From positions 16,263-80,262 of the forward strand of contig JAJPIE010000043.1 of assembly GCA_021324935.1 (NCBI GenBank): a DNA stretch of 64,000 nt, in the 5' to 3' direction. Of this stretch, positions 60,813-64,000 are shown piece after piece. Source of the DNA: Acidobacteriota bacterium (lineage in GTDB: Bacteria > Acidobacteriota > Terriglobia > Acidiferrales > UBA7541). The first letter of the stretch is position 1. The number at the start of each line of letters is the position of its first letter. A program made the position numbers and the translations under genes. Below the pieces are notes generated by a model. That model did not search any database, was not told where the DNA came from, and worked only from the letters and a program-made list of their open reading frames with translations.

Positions 60813-62726
60813 CTACCGCGAAGCCAGCTTCTGCTTCAGGGCATCGCCGATCGTGGCCGTCGCCGAAGACTTCGACGACTTATAGTGCTCGATCTCCCTG
60901 CGCTCCTGCTGGCGGACCGCTGCACGATAGCTTAGCCCGATACGCCGAGTCTCGGGACTGATTTTGATGATTTTGAAGTCGTATTCCTTGCCGGGTTCCA
61001 GCGGGCCGGCGCTCTTGAGCGGGCCGGTGGTCGGGCGGAAGCTGGAAGGACCTTCGTCGCGGCGGCGGCGCTCCTCGATCTCCGTGTTGTGGCACAGGCC
61101 TTCGATGTTTTCGCCGAACTCCACGAACGCACCGAAGGTGGCGATGCGCGAAACCTTGCCGCGCACGATATCGCCGACCTTGTGCTGCTTGAACCAGTCG
61201 GCCCAGATGTCGTTCACCTGCTTCATGCCCAGCGAAACGCGACGGTTCTCCGGGTCGATGCGCAGTACCTTCGCGGTCACCGGCTCGCCCTTCTTGAAGA
61301 CTTCGTGGGGATTCTTCACGCGGCCGGTCCAGCTTACGTCACCAACGTGCACCAGCCCGTCAAATCCCTCTTCGATTTCGACGAAAGCGCCGAACTCGGC
61401 GATGTTGCGCACCTTGCCGGTCACGACGGTGCCGACGGGATACTTCTCCGCCACCAGCAGCCAGGGATCGGGTTGCGCCTGCTTCATACCCAGCGAAACG
61501 CGCCGGTCGCTCGGCTTGATGTCCAGCACCACCACATCTACTTCTTCGCCGACCTTCACTACCTTCGAGGGGTGCGCGGGCTTCTTGGACCAGGACATTT
61601 CCGTGACGTGGACCAGGCCTTCGATGCCTTGTTCGAGTTCGACGAACGCGCCGTAATCCACCACGCCGACGACCTTGCCCTTGTACTTGCCGCCCGCAGG
61701 ATAACGCTCGGCGGCGTCCACCCAGGGATCCTTTGTGAGTTGCTTCAGGCCCAGGGATACGCGCTGCTTGGACTTGTCGAACTTCAAGATGATGACGTCG
61801 AGTTCCTGATCGGGCTTGACCACGTCGCTGGGATGCCGTACGCGGCCCCAGCTCAAGTCGGTGAGGTGCAGCAAGCCGTCAATGCCGCCCAGGTCCACAA
61901 ACGCGCCGTATTCGGTCACGTTTTTGACCGTGCCGTGTACGACCTGGCCTTCGCTGAGTTTTTCCATCAACTCGGCGCGCTTGGCGTGCAACTCTTCCTC
62001 GAGCAGCGCGCGGCGGCTGACAACCACGTTGCCGCGGCGGCGGTTCAGCTTGGTGACGCGGACCTGCACTTCCTGGCCGAGCAGTTCGTCCAAGTTCTGC
62101 GTCGGGCGCAGGTCGTATTGGGAGCCTGGCAGGAACGCACGCACGCCAATATCCACCACCAGGCCGCCCTTGATGCGGTCGACAACCTTGGCGGTGATAG
62201 TCTCCTTGGCCTTGAACTGTGCGTCGATTTTTTCCCAGGTGCGGCGCCGCAAGACTTTCTGGTAGGAGACGATGACGAAATTGTCCTTGGTCTCGCCGGT
62301 GCGCTGCACTTCGATCGTGGCATTCGGATCGGGGCGGGGAATTTCCGTCTCCGTGAATTCGGAGGCGGGAATCAGGCCCTCGGTCTTTCCGCCAAGGTCC
62401 ACCACCACGCCCTGCTCCGTATAGGCGACCACTTTCACTTCGATAATTTCGTTTTGCGCGGCGGAAGCTTCCTGCGGTTCGCTGTATTGGTCGATGAGCT
62501 TGCTCATCTCTTCCGCGCTGGCGGCTTCTTCGGCGGCAGCGGCGGCTTCCGCATCGGCAGCGGCATTCTGCGCCTGGGCTTCGGCGTGGGCGTGGGCCTC
62601 TTCGGGCTTCACGGGAGCCACGGCTGCGGGCGCGGCCGGCGTGGATTCCGGATGCTGGGGAGCTTCACTTTCCTGGGCGGGTGCGGTGGCTGCGGAAGAT
62701 ACGGGGTTATCGTGGTCTGAAAACAT
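60813..62726 (-). CDS. rpsA: 30S ribosomal protein S1
   Basis: The 637-residue protein has six S1 RNA-binding domains, for example LHAKRAELMEKLSEGQVVHG, TEYGAFVDLGGIDGLLHLTD, DYGAFVELEQGIEGLVHVTE, EFGAFVEIEEGFDGLVHVGD and TFGAFVEFGENIEGLCHNTE. GGAGG nine bases upstream selects ATG 62726. The N-terminus has an 85-residue Ala/Glu/Pro-rich extension (AEAQAQNAAADAEAAAAAEE) before the first domain, longer than in E. coli. S1 brings mRNA to the 30S subunit. The 170 bases downstream contain an 8-base stem (60707-60714/60730-60737) before the HU gene. Confidence 0.95.
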   Translation of the reverse strand: MFSDHDNPVSSAATAPAQESEAPQHPESTPAAPAAVAPVKPEEAHAHAEAQAQNAAADAEAAAAAEEAASAEEMSKLIDQYSEPQEASAAQNEIIEVKVVAYTEQGVVVDLGGKTEGLIPASEFTETEIPRPDPNATIEVQRTGETKDNFVIVSYQKVLRRRTWEKIDAQFKAKETITAKVVDRIKGGLVVDIGVRAFLPGSQYDLRPTQNLDELLGQEVQVRVTKLNRRRGNVVVSRRALLEEELHAKRAELMEKLSEGQVVHGTVKNVTEYGAFVDLGGIDGLLHLTDLSWGRVRHPSDVVKPDQELDVIILKFDKSKQRVSLGLKQLTKDPWVDAAERYPAGGKYKGKVVGVVDYGAFVELEQGIEGLVHVTEMSWSKKPAHPSKVVKVGEEVDVVVLDIKPSDRRVSLGMKQAQPDPWLLVAEKYPVGTVVTGKVRNIAEFGAFVEIEEGFDGLVHVGDVSWTGRVKNPHEVFKKGEPVTAKVLRIDPENRRVSLGMKQVNDIWADWFKQHKVGDIVRGKVSRIATFGAFVEFGENIEGLCHNTEIEERRRRDEGPSSFRPTTGPLKSAGPLEPGKEYDFKIIKISPETRRIGLSYRAAVRQQERREIEHYKSSKSSATATIGDALKQKLASR

Positions 62727-62732
62727 GTTCAA

Positions 62733-63283
62733 TCGCCTCCGGGATGTGTATCCCTGTTTTTTGTCGAGTCAATCCTTGCTGATTCCCAACCGGGGTGTGG
62801 CAAGGAGGGGTTACAACGGGGCAGAGAGGACAAGCACCTGCTTCGAAGTAACTCGGTCTCTTACTACGGAAAGCTGCAAACGTCGCGTGGAGCGCTACAG
62901 CCCTAAAAGAATACCCGCCGCAAGAAGCTCGTGTCAATCAAGGCCTGAGGAGCGAAGGTGTCACCTGGTGCCCGTTTTTTAAGCGATAACCGAGCCAGTT
63001 TCCGACGGGTGCTCCAGAGGGGACGGCATTGAGAAGACCGCTTACCGCGTACATCAGGACCCAAATCCAGAGCCGACTTTACATGCAACACACCAACTGA
63101 ACCGGAGGAGTGAGGGCATAGAATCCCGGAAGGGCTGGCCGCAACTGAATTGATTCTTGCCGGTTTTGACCTAAGGAGGGCTGCGTAGAAATATCCGGCC
63201 GCGGTATCGAGCAATCCCGGAAGCGCGAAGGGAGAATGCAATGCCACTGCTTGCATCTTCCGAACAAGGTTTTTCCGCCTTCC
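62733..63283. other. Intergenic region upstream of rpsA
   Basis: This 551-base stretch has no reading frame with family resemblance on either strand. It holds the rpsA ribosome-binding site and leader. A 7-base stem TCCTTGC/GCAAGGA (62773-62779 with 62800-62806) could form in the leader, and the rpsA promoter should lie nearby. I see no other structured RNA or repeat in it. Confidence 0.55.
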
Positions 63284-64000
63284 CTAGGCCCTTGCTCTTC
63301 CGGCTTGGCGCGCCTCTCGGCGGAAATCCGGCGCATACACTTCCACCGTCCGGCACATTTCATAGAGGCGCGAACGCATGCGTGCGCCGATGCGGTCCGC
63401 CAGCGTATCTTCTTTCACAGTAACGCGCTGTCCGCCCGGCAAGCGCGCTCCTGGTTCGGCTGTAACGGTCTCGTCCAGATAATTGGTCGTAAGAATGATT
63501 ACGCGCTTTTCGTTGTAGCGCGCGTTGAGCACCAGGCCGATGATGTCGAGTACCCACGCCGAAGGCTTGCTGGCGCCCAGATCGTCGAGCACCAGAATTT
63601 CCGCGGTGCGGATCGGCTCGAGCACGCCCATTTCGGTTGACTCGCTCGAGGGGTTGTAGCTGGCCTGAATTTCTTTCAGCAGTTCGCGGTAGTCGCAAAA
63701 CAATCCGTTGTGACCGCGCCGGATCAATTCCTTCAACGCCGCCACCGCCAGGTGCGTTTTCCCCACGCCTGAAGGACCCATCAGCAACAAGCCCTTTTCC
63801 GTTCCGGGGTAATCGCGCACAAACGCCTGCGTCAGCAGTTTTGCCTGCTTCAGCTCTTGCTCATGCTGCGTGGTCCAGGTTGTTCCGTCTGCAAGATCCG
63901 TTGCGTAGCTTTCAAAATCGCAGTGTTCGTAGCGCTTGGGCACGCGCGCGCGCTCCATCACGATTTCCGCGCGTTCTTGCATCCCGCATTCGCAAGCCAC
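63284..64000 (-). CDS. DnaC/DnaI-like AAA+ ATPase (N-terminus beyond window)
   Basis: About 238 residues are visible. Walker A is GPSGVGKTHLAVAAL and Walker B is ILVLDDLGASKPS; sensor I is TTNYLDE and sensor II lies in DRIGARMRSRLYEM. This matches the helicase-loader DnaC/DnaI/IstB-like group. The visible N-terminus reads ACECGMQERAEIV, whose CxC is the second half of the usual N-terminal zinc site; the first cysteine pair should lie right of position 64000, so the gene is cut by the window edge. Confidence 0.88.
   Translation of the reverse strand: MACECGMQERAEIVMERARVPKRYEHCDFESYATDLADGTTWTTQHEQELKQAKLLTQAFVRDYPGTEKGLLLMGPSGVGKTHLAVAALKELIRRGHNGLFCDYRELLKEIQASYNPSSESTEMGVLEPIRTAEILVLDDLGASKPSAWVLDIIGLVLNARYNEKRVIILTTNYLDETVTAEPGARLPGGQRVTVKEDTLADRIGARMRSRLYEMCRTVEVYAPDFRREARQAGRARA

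Noticed and set aside
61089..62720. Plus-strand frame of 543 codons opposite rpsA
   Set aside because: Composition artefact on the complement of six S1 domains; no recognisable motif.
62903..63256. A 117-codon minus-strand frame upstream of rpsA
   Set aside because: No motif, no ribosome-binding site and several competing frames; I treat the stretch as non-coding.

Overview
The window looks like chromosomal DNA of an Acidobacteriota (Terriglobia-like) bacterium. The base composition is GC-rich. The gene families are typical of that phylum: a very large Oar-type TonB-dependent receptor with an N-terminal carboxypeptidase-regulatory domain, a VPS10/Asp-box exoprotein, paired M16 peptidases, DUF4097 and DUF4382 envelope proteins, and ECF sigma/zinc-finger anti-sigma pairs. 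This placement is an inference from gene content; no rRNA is present to confirm it.

Layout. 1-3.3 kb: a LacI-controlled operon on the minus strand (SIS isomerase, APC permease, LacI) with a perfect 20-bp operator in front. 3.4-12.1 kb: a membrane diguanylate cyclase, two M16 peptidases, a sarcosine-oxidase-like FAD enzyme and a secreted VPS10-type protein. 12.1-16.5 kb: surE, a Phd/VapC-type toxin-antitoxin pair, a decayed dual-specificity phosphatase pseudogene, tRNA-Pro(GGG), a MerR regulator and der. 16.8-24.8 kb: the Oar-like receptor, an ECF sigma factor coupled to an unusual anti-sigma/bactofilin-like membrane protein, a 239-bp MITE-like repeat and a DUF4382-type lipoprotein. 24.9-30.5 kb: a DinG/XPD helicase, a preQ0 operon (queD, small membrane protein, queE, queC) and a TPR protein.

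30.6-37.5 kb holds the most notable system: a complete lasso-peptide biosynthetic cluster. Gene order is ABC permease and ATPase (divergent), then B1 (PqqD-like leader-binding protein), B2 (transglutaminase-like leader peptidase), C (asparagine-synthetase-like cyclase whose Cys2 is replaced by Ser), a 49-residue precursor A, an HPr-kinase-like protein and an NTP_transf_5 nucleotidyltransferase. The precursor is short and easily missed. It carries an exact Y-x2-P-x-L-x3-G-x5-T leader motif and predicts the basic, Gly-rich core STGRIGKADGAKTGVKRHTG, with a possible Ser1-Asp9 ring.

37.5-43.1 kb: an envelope-stress-like operon (ECF sigma, zinc-finger/HEAT anti-sigma, DUF4097-TonB_C fusion, DUF4097 protein, double-PDZ protein). 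43.3-64 kb is mostly housekeeping: a giant CPBP protease, recG-rsmD-tonB, ketopantoate reductase, HAD phosphatase, a glycolipid-type glycosyltransferase, PilZ, an alpha/beta hydrolase, an aldo/keto reductase, a UvrC-like protein without the C-terminal nuclease, an acyl-CoA dehydrogenase, a HIT protein, HU/IHF, ribosomal protein S1 and a DnaC/DnaI-like ATPase cut by the window end. I found no rRNA, CRISPR array, prophage or insertion sequence with a transposase.
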